DNA of 64,000 nt from Pseudomonas fluorescens (GTDB taxonomy: Bacteria; Pseudomonadota; Gammaproteobacteria; Pseudomonadales; Pseudomonadaceae), in the NCBI RefSeq assembly GCF_018614775.1, contig NZ_JAGGOF010000052.1, positions 1 to 64,000 of the forward strand, given 5' to 3'. Numbering within the stretch: position 1 is the first letter of the stretch; each line of letters starts with the position of its first letter. The notes below the pieces were generated by a model that saw only the letters and a list, made by a program, of their open reading frames with translations, was not told the DNA's origin and made no database searches. Below, piece by piece: positions 9,370 through 19,874 of the stretch. The translations under genes were made by a program, and so were the position numbers.

Positions 9370-10302
9370 ATGTTCCAGGACCTGCGCCGCAAGATGCCAT
9401 TGCATGGCCGCCTGACGCTGGCGCTATGCCTGGTGCTTGCAGGTTGGATGACAACGATCCAGGCCCGCGCCGCCGACATCCTGCTGACCGGTGTCGAGGA
9501 CAGCCCCGGGGTGCAATCTTTCACCCGGGCGCTGGGGGCCCTGCGTCCGGAAGACAGCGTGCGGTTCGCGCCACTGGCCAGCCTGCCGGCGCCGGAAAAC
9601 TTGCCCGGCAATGTCCGCCTGATCCTGCTCGACTTGCCCAGCCTTGACTGGCGCCTGCAAGACAGCCGGGGGCCCGCGACCCTGGTGCTGCGCATCAGCC
9701 GCCTGCAAGCCCGGGACCGCCTGGGGGACGCGACGCCCGAACACCTGAGCCTGCTGTGGAGCGATCCTCCGGTGGCGCGGCAATTACGGCTGATCCGCAC
9801 GATCCTGCCGCAACTGCGGCGGGTCGGCGTGCTCTACGACGGGCACAGCGAGTTCCTGCTCAAGGACATCCGCCAGGCTGCCGCGCCGCTGGGCCTGGAA
9901 ATCGTCACCGAACGCTGGACCGACACCACGGACAGTCGCCCCCTGCAAAACCTGCTGGGCCAGAGCGATGTGCTGCTGGGGCTCGACGACCCTGATTTGT
10001 ACAACCCCAAGACCGTGAAGAACCTGTTGCTCAGCAGCTACGCCCGGCAACGGCCGCTGATCGGGCCCAGCGCCGCCTTCGTCAAGGCCGGCAGCCTGGC
10101 GAGCACCTACAGCGACCAGGAGGACTGGCTGGCAATTCTCGACGAGTTGCTCGACCGCCCTGCCACGACCTGGCCGCGCACGCTGTACCCGGCGCGCTTC
10201 AAAGTCCTGGGCAACCGCCAGGTGACCCGCTCGCTGGGGATCGAACCGATTGATGCCGAGTCCGTCGCTGCAACGCTGGCCGAAGGAGAACACCGCCCAT
10301 GA
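9370..10302 (+). CDS. ABC-type periplasmic binding protein (ABC_sub_bind-like), orphan
   Basis: The 310-residue protein has a signal peptide (RLTLALCLVLAGWMTTIQARA, cleaved near residue 34) and a two-lobe binding-protein fold. The segments LPQLRRVGVLYDGHSEFLLKDIRQAAAPLGLEIVTERW and DVLLGLDDPDLYNPKTVKNLLLSSYARQRPLIGPSAAFVKAGSLASTYSDQ look like the ABC_sub_bind family (PF04392). No ABC permease or ATPase lies nearby. It abuts the TonB receptor upstream and overlaps the hybrid kinase by 4 nt (ATGA). From this I infer that it delivers a ligand signal to the kinase's periplasmic domain rather than feeding an importer. The ligand is unknown. Confidence 0.85.
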   Translation: MFQDLRRKMPLHGRLTLALCLVLAGWMTTIQARAADILLTGVEDSPGVQSFTRALGALRPEDSVRFAPLASLPAPENLPGNVRLILLDLPSLDWRLQDSRGPATLVLRISRLQARDRLGDATPEHLSLLWSDPPVARQLRLIRTILPQLRRVGVLYDGHSEFLLKDIRQAAAPLGLEIVTERWTDTTDSRPLQNLLGQSDVLLGLDDPDLYNPKTVKNLLLSSYARQRPLIGPSAAFVKAGSLASTYSDQEDWLAILDELLDRPATTWPRTLYPARFKVLGNRQVTRSLGIEPIDAESVAATLAEGEHRP

Positions 10303-12200
10303 CCTTGCGTCGCCGTTGGGACATCAACACCCGCACCCAGCTCATCGCCCTCGGCCCGGCGTTGCTGCTGACCGTGCTGTTGATCAGCTTCTTTACCTTC
10401 GTGCGGATCCAGGACCTGCGCCAGGAGCTCAATCACACCGGGCAACTGATCGCCAACCAACTGGCCCCCGCCACCGAATACGGGGTGATTTCCGGTAACA
10501 ACGACGTCCTGGAAAGCCTGCTCACGGCCACCCTGGCGACGCCCCACGTGCGTTTTCTCGAAGTGCAAGACAGCACTGGCAAAGTGCTGGTGTACGTCGA
10601 ACAACCCGAGCAGACCCGCAGCCGGTCCCAGCAGGTCGAAGTCTTCCAGTCTCCGGTCCGGCTGCAACGCATCGCCCTGAACAATGACTTCCTGCAGGGC
10701 AACAGCACGCCCGTCGAGGCACCGGTGGAGGATTACCTGGGCCGGGTCATTGTCGGCATGTCCAGCGACGCCTTCAGCCAGCGGCAACAGGAGATCCTGT
10801 TCAAGGCGGCGATCCTGGCGCTGTTCGCCCTGCTCTTCACGTTTCTGGTGGCCCGTCGGCTGGCGACCAACCTGTCACGACCGATCCGCGACATCGGCAA
10901 TGCGGTCAAGGCCATCCAGCAAGGTGACTACAGCACGCCGCTGCCCATCGTCGACGATGCCGAGCTGGGCGCCTTGTCGCGGCACATCAACAACCTCGCC
11001 AACGGTTTGGAGCAAGCCAGTCGGGAGCAGCACCAGGCCATGGCGCAATTGATCCAGACCCGGGAAGAGGCGGAAAAGGCCAACAGCGCCAAGTCCGAAT
11101 TCCTGGCGATGATGAGCCATGAATTGCGCACGCCCATGAACGGTGTGCTGGGCATGCTGCAACTGCTGGAAACCACCCGGATGACCGACGAGCAGCACGA
11201 GTACACGGCGCTGGCTTCGGAGTCCACCGAACACCTGCTGAAGGTGATCAACGACATCCTCGACTTCTCGCGCATCGAACGCTCGGCCCTGGAGCTGGAA
11301 CACATCCCGTTCAACCTGGCGGAGCTGGTGGGCAGTTGCGCCCAGTCGTTCCAGCACAGCGCCGCGCAGCGCCAACTGGGCCTGGAGCTGTTGATCCCCG
11401 ACGACATGCAGGCCTTGCAGGTCCAGGGCGATCCGACGCGGATACGCCAGGTCCTGGTGAACCTGATCGGCAATGCGCTGAAGTTCACCGAGCAAGGCCA
11501 GGTCACCGTGCAATGCCAGTGGCAGGCCCTCGACCACGAACTGCTGTGGTTCACCTGCACGGTGCGCGACAGTGGCATCGGCATTGCCGCGCAAACCCTG
11601 GAGCGCATGTTCGACGCCTTCCAGCAGGCCGACAGTTCGATTTCCCGACGCTACGGCGGCACCGGCCTGGGCCTGCCGATCGCCCGCACCCTGGCCGAAC
11701 GCATGGGCGGCACATTGCGGGCGCAGAGCGAAGAAGGCCAGGGCTCGGTGTTTACCCTCGAGATTCCATTGGCACTGTCGCAGCAAACACCGCTGGCCCT
11801 GGCGGCGCGGCAGCCGGTCGGTGATGGTGACGGCGCCGGTCGCGACATTTTGCTGGTGGAGGACAACCCGGTGAACCAGACCGTGACCCAAGCCATGCTG
11901 CGCAGCCTGGGCTTCACGGTCAGCGTCGCCAACGACGGCGCCCAGGCGGTACGCAGTGCAGAAGGCCAGGTTTTCGCAGCGATCCTCATGGATTGCCGGT
12001 TGCCGGTCATCGATGGCTACGAAGCCACGCGCCAGATCCGCCGATTGCCCTGCTGTGACGCCGTGCCGATCATCGCCCTGACAGCCAACGCCTTGCAGGG
12101 CGATCGCGAAGCGTGTCTCGCCGCCGGGATGAACGATTACCTGGCAAAACCGTTCAAAAGGCTCGACCTCCAGCAAATTCTGCAGCGCTGGGTGGGTTAA
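10299..12200 (+). CDS. Hybrid sensor histidine kinase / response regulator (PA1611-like)
   Basis: The 633-residue inner-membrane kinase has, in order, TM1 (about 14-36), a periplasmic domain of about 130 residues, TM2 (about 167-186), HAMP (about 187-240), HisKA with MMSHELRTP (phospho-His 274), a HATPase with N box NLIGNALKFT, DSGIGI and GGTGLGL, and a C-terminal receiver with ILMDCRLPVIDGYEA (phospho-Asp 565) and AKPF. There is no Hpt domain. Domain order and position just before fabA match P. aeruginosa PA1611, which is reported to interact with RetS and to phosphorelay to HptB; orthology is my inference from memory. It is the third gene of the receptor cassette, coupled by ATGA to the binding protein. 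Confidence 0.92.
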   Translation: MTLRRRWDINTRTQLIALGPALLLTVLLISFFTFVRIQDLRQELNHTGQLIANQLAPATEYGVISGNNDVLESLLTATLATPHVRFLEVQDSTGKVLVYVEQPEQTRSRSQQVEVFQSPVRLQRIALNNDFLQGNSTPVEAPVEDYLGRVIVGMSSDAFSQRQQEILFKAAILALFALLFTFLVARRLATNLSRPIRDIGNAVKAIQQGDYSTPLPIVDDAELGALSRHINNLANGLEQASREQHQAMAQLIQTREEAEKANSAKSEFLAMMSHELRTPMNGVLGMLQLLETTRMTDEQHEYTALASESTEHLLKVINDILDFSRIERSALELEHIPFNLAELVGSCAQSFQHSAAQRQLGLELLIPDDMQALQVQGDPTRIRQVLVNLIGNALKFTEQGQVTVQCQWQALDHELLWFTCTVRDSGIGIAAQTLERMFDAFQQADSSISRRYGGTGLGLPIARTLAERMGGTLRAQSEEGQGSVFTLEIPLALSQQTPLALAARQPVGDGDGAGRDILLVEDNPVNQTVTQAMLRSLGFTVSVANDGAQAVRSAEGQVFAAILMDCRLPVIDGYEATRQIRRLPCCDAVPIIALTANALQGDREACLAAGMNDYLAKPFKRLDLQQILQRWVG

Positions 12201-12447
12201 CGCACGCCACTGGACTATCTGCGACTGGCGTGAAAGCCGAAAGTGCGGCAGTCTTAGGCACCCGAACAGGCTCCGATTGGGGCTTGAATAAAATTTCAGT
12301 GCACAGGTGTACATTCATTTACCGTGTGCTGTGACTTTCACTACAACGCAATAGTCTATGAGTAGGCTGTCGATTCGAGGCATGACCGCTTCGATCGACC
12401 GGGAAGATTTGCCCCACCCTGCCGCAGGGGACTATTGAGGAGCTCGC

Positions 12448-12963
12448 ATGACCAAACAAAACGCCTTTACCCGGGAAGACCTGCTGCGCTGCAGTCGCGG
12501 TGAGCTGTTCGGCCCAGGTAACGCGCAACTGCCCGCCCCGAACATGCTGATGGTGGATCGCATCACCCATATCAGCGAAGAGGGTGGCAAGTACGGCAAA
12601 GGTGAATTGGTCGCCGAGCTGGATATCACTCCGGACCTGTGGTTCTTCGCCTGCCATTTCGAGGGTGATCCGGTGATGCCGGGCTGCCTGGGCCTGGATG
12701 CCATGTGGCAGCTGGTCGGCTTCTTCCTCGGCTGGCAGGGCCTGCCGGGTCGCGGCCGCGCCCTGGGTTCGGGCGAAGTGAAATTCTTTGGTCAGGTCCT
12801 GCCGACCGCGAAGAAAATCACCTATAACATCCATATCAAACGCGTTCTCAAGGGCAAGCTGAACATGGCCATTGCCGATGGTTCGGTCGCCGTGGACGGA
12901 CGCGAAATCTACACCGCCGAAGGCCTTCGGGTTGGCGTTTTCACCTCCACTGACAACTTCTAA
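12448..12963 (+). CDS. fabA: 3-hydroxydecanoyl-ACP dehydratase/isomerase
   Basis: FabA dehydrates 3-hydroxydecanoyl-ACP and isomerises trans-2- to cis-3-decenoyl-ACP, the branch point to unsaturated fatty acids. The 171-residue protein has the catalytic His70 in [22 protein letters not shown] and Asp84, both at the canonical positions. A strong GAGGAG ribosome site precedes the ATG by 5 nt. It is 11 bp from fabB and shares its transcript. In the 247-bp space after the hybrid-kinase gene I see only the short dyad GTGACTTTCAC at 12331-12341. Confidence 0.98.
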   Translation: MTKQNAFTREDLLRCSRGELFGPGNAQLPAPNMLMVDRITHISEEGGKYGKGELVAELDITPDLWFFACHFEGDPVMPGCLGLDAMWQLVGFFLGWQGLPGRGRALGSGEVKFFGQVLPTAKKITYNIHIKRVLKGKLNMAIADGSVAVDGREIYTAEGLRVGVFTSTDNF

Positions 12964-12974
12964 GGGTTATCCGC

Positions 12975-14195
12975 ATGCGCCGCGTCGTTATCACTGGTCT
13001 GGGCATCGTTTCGTGCCTGGGCAATGACAAAGAGACCGTCTCCGCTAACCTGCGTGCAAGTCGCCCTGGCATCCGGTTCAACCCGGACTACGCCGAAATG
13101 GGTCTGCGTAGCCAGGTTTCCGGCTCCATTGACCTCAATCTCGAAGAGCTGATCGATCGCAAGATCTACCGTTTCGTCGGCCATGCGGCGGCCTACGCCT
13201 ACCTGGCCATGAAAGACGCCATCGCCGACTCCGGCCTCACCGATGAGCAGGTTTCCAACGTGCGTACCGGCCTGATCGCAGGTTCCGGTGGTGCATCGAC
13301 CCTGAACCAGATGGAAGCGCTGGACATCCTGCGCGAGAAAGGCGTCAAGCGCGTCGGTCCGTACCGCGTTACCCGGACCATGGGCAGCACCGTTTCGGCC
13401 TGCCTGGCGACCCCGTTCAAGATCAAGGGCCTGAACTACTCGATATCCTCCGCCTGCGCCACCAGTGCCCACTGCATCGGTACCGCCATGGAGCAGATCC
13501 AGATGGGCAAGCAGGACATCGTGTTCGCCGGCGGCGGTGAAGAAGAACATTGGAGCCAGTCGTTCCTGTTCGACGCCATGGGCGCCCTGTCCAGCCAGTA
13601 CAACGAAACCCCGGACAAGGCCTCCCGCGCCTACGACGCCAAGCGTGACGGTTTCGTCATCGCCGGCGGTGGCGGCATGGTGGTGGTCGAGGAGCTGGAA
13701 CACGCCCTCGCCCGCGGTGCGAAGATCTACGCGGAAATCGTGGGCTACGGCGCCACGTCCGACGGCTACGACATGGTCGCGCCAAGCGGCGAAGGCGCCA
13801 TCCGCTGCATGCAGATGGCCATGTCCACCGTCGACGCCCCGATCGACTACCTGAACACCCACGGCACCTCGACCCCGGTCGGCGACGTCGCGGAAATGAA
13901 AGGCGTGCGCGAAGTATTCGGCGACAAGGCCCCGGCCATCAGCTCCACCAAGAGCCTGTCGGGTCACTCCCTGGGCGCCGCTGGCGTTCACGAAGCGATC
14001 TACTGCCTGCTGATGATGGAAGGCAAGTTCATGGCCGGCTCCGCCAACATCGACGAACTGGATCCGGAAGTGGCCGACATGCCAATCCTGACCAAGACTC
14101 GCGAAGACGCCAAGATCGACACCGTGATGAGCAACAGCTTCGGCTTCGGCGGCACCAACGCCACCCTGGTCCTGAAGCGCTGGCAGGGCCAGTAA
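12975..14195 (+). CDS. fabB: Beta-ketoacyl-ACP synthase I
   Basis: FabB elongates the cis-3-decenoyl-ACP made by FabA and is required for unsaturated fatty acids. The 406-residue product has the nucleophile in [10 protein letters not shown] (Cys161), the two catalytic histidines in [11 protein letters not shown] and [11 protein letters not shown], and the C-terminal [15 protein letters not shown] loop. Length and motifs are those of KAS I. It follows fabA by 11 bp and is closed by a strong intrinsic terminator at 14221-14250, so fabAB forms a two-gene unit. Confidence 0.98.
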   Translation: MRRVVITGLGIVSCLGNDKETVSANLRASRPGIRFNPDYAEMGLRSQVSGSIDLNLEELIDRKIYRFVGHAAAYAYLAMKDAIADSGLTDEQVSNVRTGLIAGSGGASTLNQMEALDILREKGVKRVGPYRVTRTMGSTVSACLATPFKIKGLNYSISSACATSAHCIGTAMEQIQMGKQDIVFAGGGEEEHWSQSFLFDAMGALSSQYNETPDKASRAYDAKRDGFVIAGGGGMVVVEELEHALARGAKIYAEIVGYGATSDGYDMVAPSGEGAIRCMQMAMSTVDAPIDYLNTHGTSTPVGDVAEMKGVREVFGDKAPAISSTKSLSGHSLGAAGVHEAIYCLLMMEGKFMAGSANIDELDPEVADMPILTKTREDAKIDTVMSNSFGFGGTNATLVLKRWQGQ

Positions 14196-14220
14196 GCCCC
14201 GCCGCTACGCCACACATGAA

Positions 14221-14250
14221 AACGCCCCGACTGGTTCGGGGCGTTTTTTT
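14221..14250 (+). terminator. Intrinsic terminator of fabAB
   Basis: The stem AACGCCCCGA / TCGGGGCGTT with a short loop is followed by a run of T residues, 25 bp after the fabB stop. Confidence 0.93.
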
Positions 14251-14278
14251 TGCCTGGCTGGTTCACCTGCGCGCGCCC

Positions 14279-14371
14279 TGTGGGAGCGAGCCTGCTCGCG
14301 ATAGCGGCGTATCAGTTTGCAGTGATGCTGAATGTACCGCCCTCATCGCGAGCAGGCTCGCTCCCACAGTG
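14279..14371. repeat. Inverted REP pair
   Basis: Two REP cores, TGTGGGAGCGAGCCTGCTCG and its inverse, face each other about 45 bp apart between the convergent fabB and DUF3859 genes. Confidence 0.92.
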
Positions 14372-14391
14372 TAGATCAGGGTGAACTGGCC

Positions 14392-14856
14392 TCAGCGCAC
14401 CATGAATCGCTGCTGCGTCAACAACCGATCGCCCTGGAACACCATGAACCGCCACTCTCCCGGCACCACTTCATGGCTTTCGGTGAATTCGTAGGCCATG
14501 ACATCCTGAGGCGCACCCGGCACCAGCTTCTGGACGACTTCGAATTTATCGTGGCGCACACCATCGGGCGTGCGGATGCCAGGGGTGAAGTACAACAGGG
14601 TCAGCGGTTGGTCATCCGCGACCTTGCCCGCCAACTGGTAGCGCATGCCGAACTTGGTACCCAGCTTCGCCGGTACGCTTTCGGTCTGGCGGATCTGCTC
14701 GTTGCTGCGCCGCAGGACCCGCTCCCCCGATTGCAGCTCGGCCATGGGCCCTTCGAACACGCCGTATTCCACCGGACCTTCGACATGGACTTCGGCCTGC
14801 GCCAGACCGCAGGTCAACAACAGCGCGACCAGTGCGCTTGAACGGGTGAGGTGCAT
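14392..14856 (-). CDS. DUF3859 domain-containing secreted protein
   Basis: The 154-residue protein has a signal peptide (MHLTRSSALVALLLTCGLAQA) and a compact beta-rich body with the segments VEYGVFEG, GTKFGMRYQLAG and HEVVPGEWRFMVFQGDRLLTQQRFMV. This matches DUF3859, of unknown function, and is probably periplasmic. The ATG at 14856 gives a proper signal peptide; the open frame upstream adds 29 residues with none. It stands alone, 86 bp downstream of the amidohydrolase gene on the same strand. Confidence 0.85.
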   Translation of the reverse strand: MHLTRSSALVALLLTCGLAQAEVHVEGPVEYGVFEGPMAELQSGERVLRRSNEQIRQTESVPAKLGTKFGMRYQLAGKVADDQPLTLLYFTPGIRTPDGVRHDKFEVVQKLVPGAPQDVMAYEFTESHEVVPGEWRFMVFQGDRLLTQQRFMVR

Positions 14857-14942
14857 AGTGCGCTCCTTGATTGAGATGAGCGCGAGGGTATGACGCGGGG
14901 GTGACAGGCTGATGACAAAGCGGCCTCGCCACGACAGCGTCA

Positions 14943-15953
14943 TCAGCGAACTGCCGACCGAGGCAACACCGCCAGAAAATTATCCCGCGCCACCTGCCTG
15001 GCCACGTCTTCGGGCAGGGCATCCAGGAACGGATCGAAGCTGTGCAGTTCCTGACCCAGCTTGTTGAAACGTCCTACCACGTCCGACCCCACCATGAACC
15101 GCTCCGGAAAGCGCTCCACCAACTTTACCCACTCCTCGCGAGGCTTACCCGCCTCGTCCAGCAAATACGGCGTGAGCAGGCTCCAGGACAGGTCGACGTA
15201 CAGGTTGGGATAGGACTCAAGCATCCGGGTAAGGGTCGGCAGGAGAAAATCCAGCCGGGTCTGGTGGCGGTGGATTTCCATGCTGGTGCCCGCATGGGCC
15301 CAGATGAAGCGCGTGTGCGGGTGATTACGCAACGGCTCCTCGATTTCTGCCAGGTACAGCGGATTCTTCTCACGCTTGGAGGTGATGTTGGAATGCAGCA
15401 TCACCGGCAGGTCGTTTTCCGCCGCCAGGTGATAGATCCGTGTCATGGCCTCGTTGTTGGCGCGCGGCGTGTCGCCCGAGGTCAAGGCCGTGAGATCGTC
15501 ATGGCGGGTGAACACTTCGCCGATGCCCTGCCATAACCCCGGATACAGGTCGAGCATGCGCTGTATATGGGCGTCGGAATTCTTGTCGTTGGGGTTGAAG
15601 CCCGACAGGAACGGATGGAAGTGCTGGCGTTGCTCGGTGGTCAGCTTGTTCACTGCGGCGGCGACAATCACATCGGTGGCGCTGTACCAATAGGCGTCCG
15701 CATCATCACCGGCGTAATAGCGCGGCCGCTTGGGCTCATCTTCATGCCACTTCTTCGCGACGGGAATGCCGGAGATCATCACATGCTCGATGCGATTGTC
15801 CGCCATCGCCTGGAGCAGCTTGGGCATACCAGCGGTTTCCTGGAAGAAATCGACGTAATGCAGGTGCGCATCGCTGTAGGCGTATTCGCGGGCCATGGCG
15901 TTGGCGCTCGCAACGACCAGCAGCCAGGCGACGATCAGGCGGGACAAGGGCAC
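14943..15953 (-). CDS. Secreted amidohydrolase-family protein
   Basis: The 336-residue protein is an amidohydrolase-2 type TIM barrel. It has the metal-binding DAHLHY (H-x-H) just after the signal peptide, LHSNIT, FIWAHAGTS and the distal Asp in MVGSDVVG. I chose GTG 15953 because it follows TTGGAG by about 7 nt and opens directly on a signal peptide (PLSRLIVAWLLVVASANAMA); no in-frame ATG lies between 16056 and the end of that peptide. The upstream part of the longer frame runs under the divergent pirin gene. It is probably a periplasmic metal-dependent hydrolase or decarboxylase-like enzyme; the substrate is unknown. Confidence 0.8.
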   Translation of the reverse strand: MPLSRLIVAWLLVVASANAMAREYAYSDAHLHYVDFFQETAGMPKLLQAMADNRIEHVMISGIPVAKKWHEDEPKRPRYYAGDDADAYWYSATDVIVAAAVNKLTTEQRQHFHPFLSGFNPNDKNSDAHIQRMLDLYPGLWQGIGEVFTRHDDLTALTSGDTPRANNEAMTRIYHLAAENDLPVMLHSNITSKREKNPLYLAEIEEPLRNHPHTRFIWAHAGTSMEIHRHQTRLDFLLPTLTRMLESYPNLYVDLSWSLLTPYLLDEAGKPREEWVKLVERFPERFMVGSDVVGRFNKLGQELHSFDPFLDALPEDVARQVARDNFLAVLPRSAVR

Positions 15954-16077
15954 AGGCAGACTCCAAAGGCCATGAGCAGCATAGACCCGATCATCTCGCC
16001 CGGGTTCAAGCCGCTCGTGCCGTGGCGGGCGACGGCGGGGTATGCTTCGCGTATCCATTGCCCAGCCTGGAAGCCTC

Positions 16078-16938
16078 ATGACCCCGCCCCTGATCGTTCG
16101 CCCCCGCGCCGAAGATGTCGAAGGCCAGCCGATTCTGCGCCCGCTGCCTTCCGCCAAATGCCGCAGCGTCGGACCCTTCGTGTTTTTCGACCACATGCTG
16201 CAGACCGCCTACCCGGCCGGCAAAGGCATGAACATCCGTCAGCATCCCCATATCGGCCTGTCCACCCTCACCTACCTGTTCGAGGGGCAGTTGCAGCACA
16301 AGGACAGCCTCGGCTCCGATCAGTTGGTGAAGGCCGGGGATGTCAGCTGGATGACCGCCGGCAGCGCCATCGCCCATGTCGAGCGCACCCCCGAGCCCCT
16401 GCTGGCCAGCGGTTTCAGTTTGCACGGCTTGCAAGTCTGGTTGGCCTCGCCACAGTCCCATGAACAGGGCCCCGGGCACTACAGCCATCATCCGGCGCAC
16501 AGCTTGCCGGTCAGTGACAACCTGGGGGTCAGCATCCGCATGATCGCCGGGTCAGGCTTCTGCCTGGAATCGCCAGTACCGGTGTTGTCGCCTACGGTGT
16601 ATGCCGAACTGAACCTGCAAACCGCGACGACCTTGCTGATCCCCACCGAACATGAAGAACGGGCGCTGTACGTATTGAGCGGCGAGGCGCTGCTGGAAGG
16701 TGAACCGCTGGAGGCCCATTCGCTGGTGATATTGCCGGCCGGTGAGGAGCTGGCCTTGTTTGCCAACAGCGACTGCCATGCCGTGCTGTTCGGCGGCGCA
16801 CCGCTGGATGGGCCGCGACGGATGAACTGGAATTTTGTCTCCAGCGACCCGGCCCGCATCGATGAAGCCCGCCAGCGCTGGGCAGCCGGGGACTGGCCGA
16901 CGGTGCCGGGGGAAAGCGAGCGGATTGAGTTGCCCTGA
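16078..16938 (+). CDS. Pirin family protein
   Basis: The 286-residue bicupin has the pirin motifs FVFFDHM, HPHIGLSTLTYLFEG and the second metal ligand set in VSWMTAGSAIAHVERTP, with a C-terminal cupin (ERALYVLSGEALLEGE). Some pirins oxidise flavonols or modulate metabolic enzymes; the role here is unknown. The ATG at 16078 (MTPPLIVRPRAEDVEG) matches the family; 12 further codons upstream are not conserved. It is divergent from the amidohydrolase gene and followed by a REP pair. Confidence 0.9.
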   Translation: MTPPLIVRPRAEDVEGQPILRPLPSAKCRSVGPFVFFDHMLQTAYPAGKGMNIRQHPHIGLSTLTYLFEGQLQHKDSLGSDQLVKAGDVSWMTAGSAIAHVERTPEPLLASGFSLHGLQVWLASPQSHEQGPGHYSHHPAHSLPVSDNLGVSIRMIAGSGFCLESPVPVLSPTVYAELNLQTATTLLIPTEHEERALYVLSGEALLEGEPLEAHSLVILPAGEELALFANSDCHAVLFGGAPLDGPRRMNWNFVSSDPARIDEARQRWAAGDWPTVPGESERIELP

Positions 16939-16962
16939 ATTCAGTGGTGCCTGGCTGTCCCC

Positions 16963-17043
16963 CATCGCGAGCAGGCTCGCTCCCACAGGGGATCGGCGTC
17001 GTTCACTCAGTCCAATGTGGGAGCGAGCCTGCTCGCGATGGCG
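16963..17043. repeat. Inverted REP pair
   Basis: CATCGCGAGCAGGCTCGCTC and its inverse lie about 25 bp apart between the convergent pirin and dienelactone hydrolase genes. Confidence 0.92.
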
Positions 17044-17079
17044 GAAGGCCAGACAACAGGAATCCAGATCGAGTCCGAC

Positions 17080-17808
17080 TCAGCCCTTGAACACCTCATC
17101 CAGCAAATTATGCATCGACCGGAACGCCCGTGCGGCAACCTGGGCGTTGTACATCATCTTGCCCGGTACATTGGCGTGGGGATCGGTAAACGAATGCACC
17201 GCGCCACCGTAGCTCAGCAGTTGCCAATCGACCCCGGCGGCGTTCATTTCGTCTTCGAAGGCCGGTAGTTGCTCTTTCGGCACCAGCGGGTCCGAAGCAC
17301 CGTGCATCACCAGCACCGAGCCCTTGATGTTGCCGGCGTCCGCCGGGCTCGGTGTATCCAAGGTGCCATGGAACGAGATGGCGGCCTTGAGCGGCGCACC
17401 GCTGCGGGCCAGTTCGAGGGCGCAACAGCCACCGAAGCAGAAGCCGAACGCGGCCAACCGGGACGTGTCGACCTGCGCTTCGCCCTGGTTTTGCAGTTGC
17501 TCGAACGCCGCTTGCATGCGCTTGCGCAACAGGGCCCGGTCATTCTTCAAAGGCATCATCGCGGCCCCGGCCTCGTCGGCATTGGTCGGGCGCACCGTCT
17601 GCCCGTACAAGTCGGCAATCAACACCACGTAGCCATTCGCCGCCACCGACCGGGCGATATCCTCGGCCCCCGCCCCTACCCCCATCCAATTCGGCGCCAT
17701 CAATAAACCCGGACGCGAACCCTGCTGGCTCACGTCGAAGGCCAGGCGACCTTCATAGGTTTGACCTTCGATCTGATAGACCAGCGAACGAACCGTAACC
17801 TGACTCAT
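17080..17808 (-). CDS. Dienelactone hydrolase family protein
   Basis: The 242-residue alpha/beta hydrolase has the DLH nucleophile motif GFCFGGCCALE, in which Cys replaces Ser, the catalytic Asp in HGASDPLVPKE and the His in YGGAVHSFTD. Dienelactone hydrolases open lactone rings in aromatic catabolism, but chromosomal paralogues like this often act on other small esters. A strong GAGGAG site lies 6 nt before the ATG. It sits alone, 69 bp downstream of htpG on the same strand, past a terminator. Confidence 0.9.
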   Translation of the reverse strand: MSQVTVRSLVYQIEGQTYEGRLAFDVSQQGSRPGLLMAPNWMGVGAGAEDIARSVAANGYVVLIADLYGQTVRPTNADEAGAAMMPLKNDRALLRKRMQAAFEQLQNQGEAQVDTSRLAAFGFCFGGCCALELARSGAPLKAAISFHGTLDTPSPADAGNIKGSVLVMHGASDPLVPKEQLPAFEDEMNAAGVDWQLLSYGGAVHSFTDPHANVPGKMMYNAQVAARAFRSMHNLLDEVFKG

Positions 17809-17842
17809 GACCCACTCCTCTTCTAACGGAACAGCAGAAATG

Positions 17843-17867
17843 AAAAAACCCGCCGAAGCGGGTTTTT
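17843..17867 (-). terminator. Intrinsic terminator of htpG
   Basis: The stem AAAACCCGC / GCGGGTTTTT lies 11-35 bp past the htpG stop, with T runs on both strands. Confidence 0.88.
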
Positions 17868-17877
17868 CCTGCGGCGA

Positions 17878-19782
<1,905 letters not shown>

Positions 19783-19846
19783 GGTCATCAAACTCCAAGT
19801 GGATGGTGGTGTCCGCCTCGCTGAGATTGGCGGCGGGATGTCCACA

Positions 19847-19874
19847 AGGTGGGGGCAACGCTGATGATTTCAAG
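19847..19874 (-). promoter_or_regulatory. Sigma-32 (heat-shock) promoter of htpG
   Basis: Read on the minus strand, CTTGAAA is followed after 13 nt by CCCCACCT. The heat-shock consensus is CTTGAAA, 13-15 nt, CCCCATNT. Its -35 side overlaps the last codons of the upstream thioesterase gene. Confidence 0.8.

Noticed and set aside
14279..14371. Possible CRISPR-like repeats
   Set aside because: The elements are inverted, scattered over the window and carry the REP core; no regular repeat-spacer array exists anywhere here.
15567..16463. A plus-strand frame bridging the amidohydrolase and pirin genes
   Set aside because: It changes from an antisense shadow of one gene to an off-frame shadow of the next; no motif is present.
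17843..17867. Possible small RNA between htpG and the dienelactone hydrolase gene
   Set aside because: The gap is only 69 bp and the hairpin is explained as the htpG terminator.
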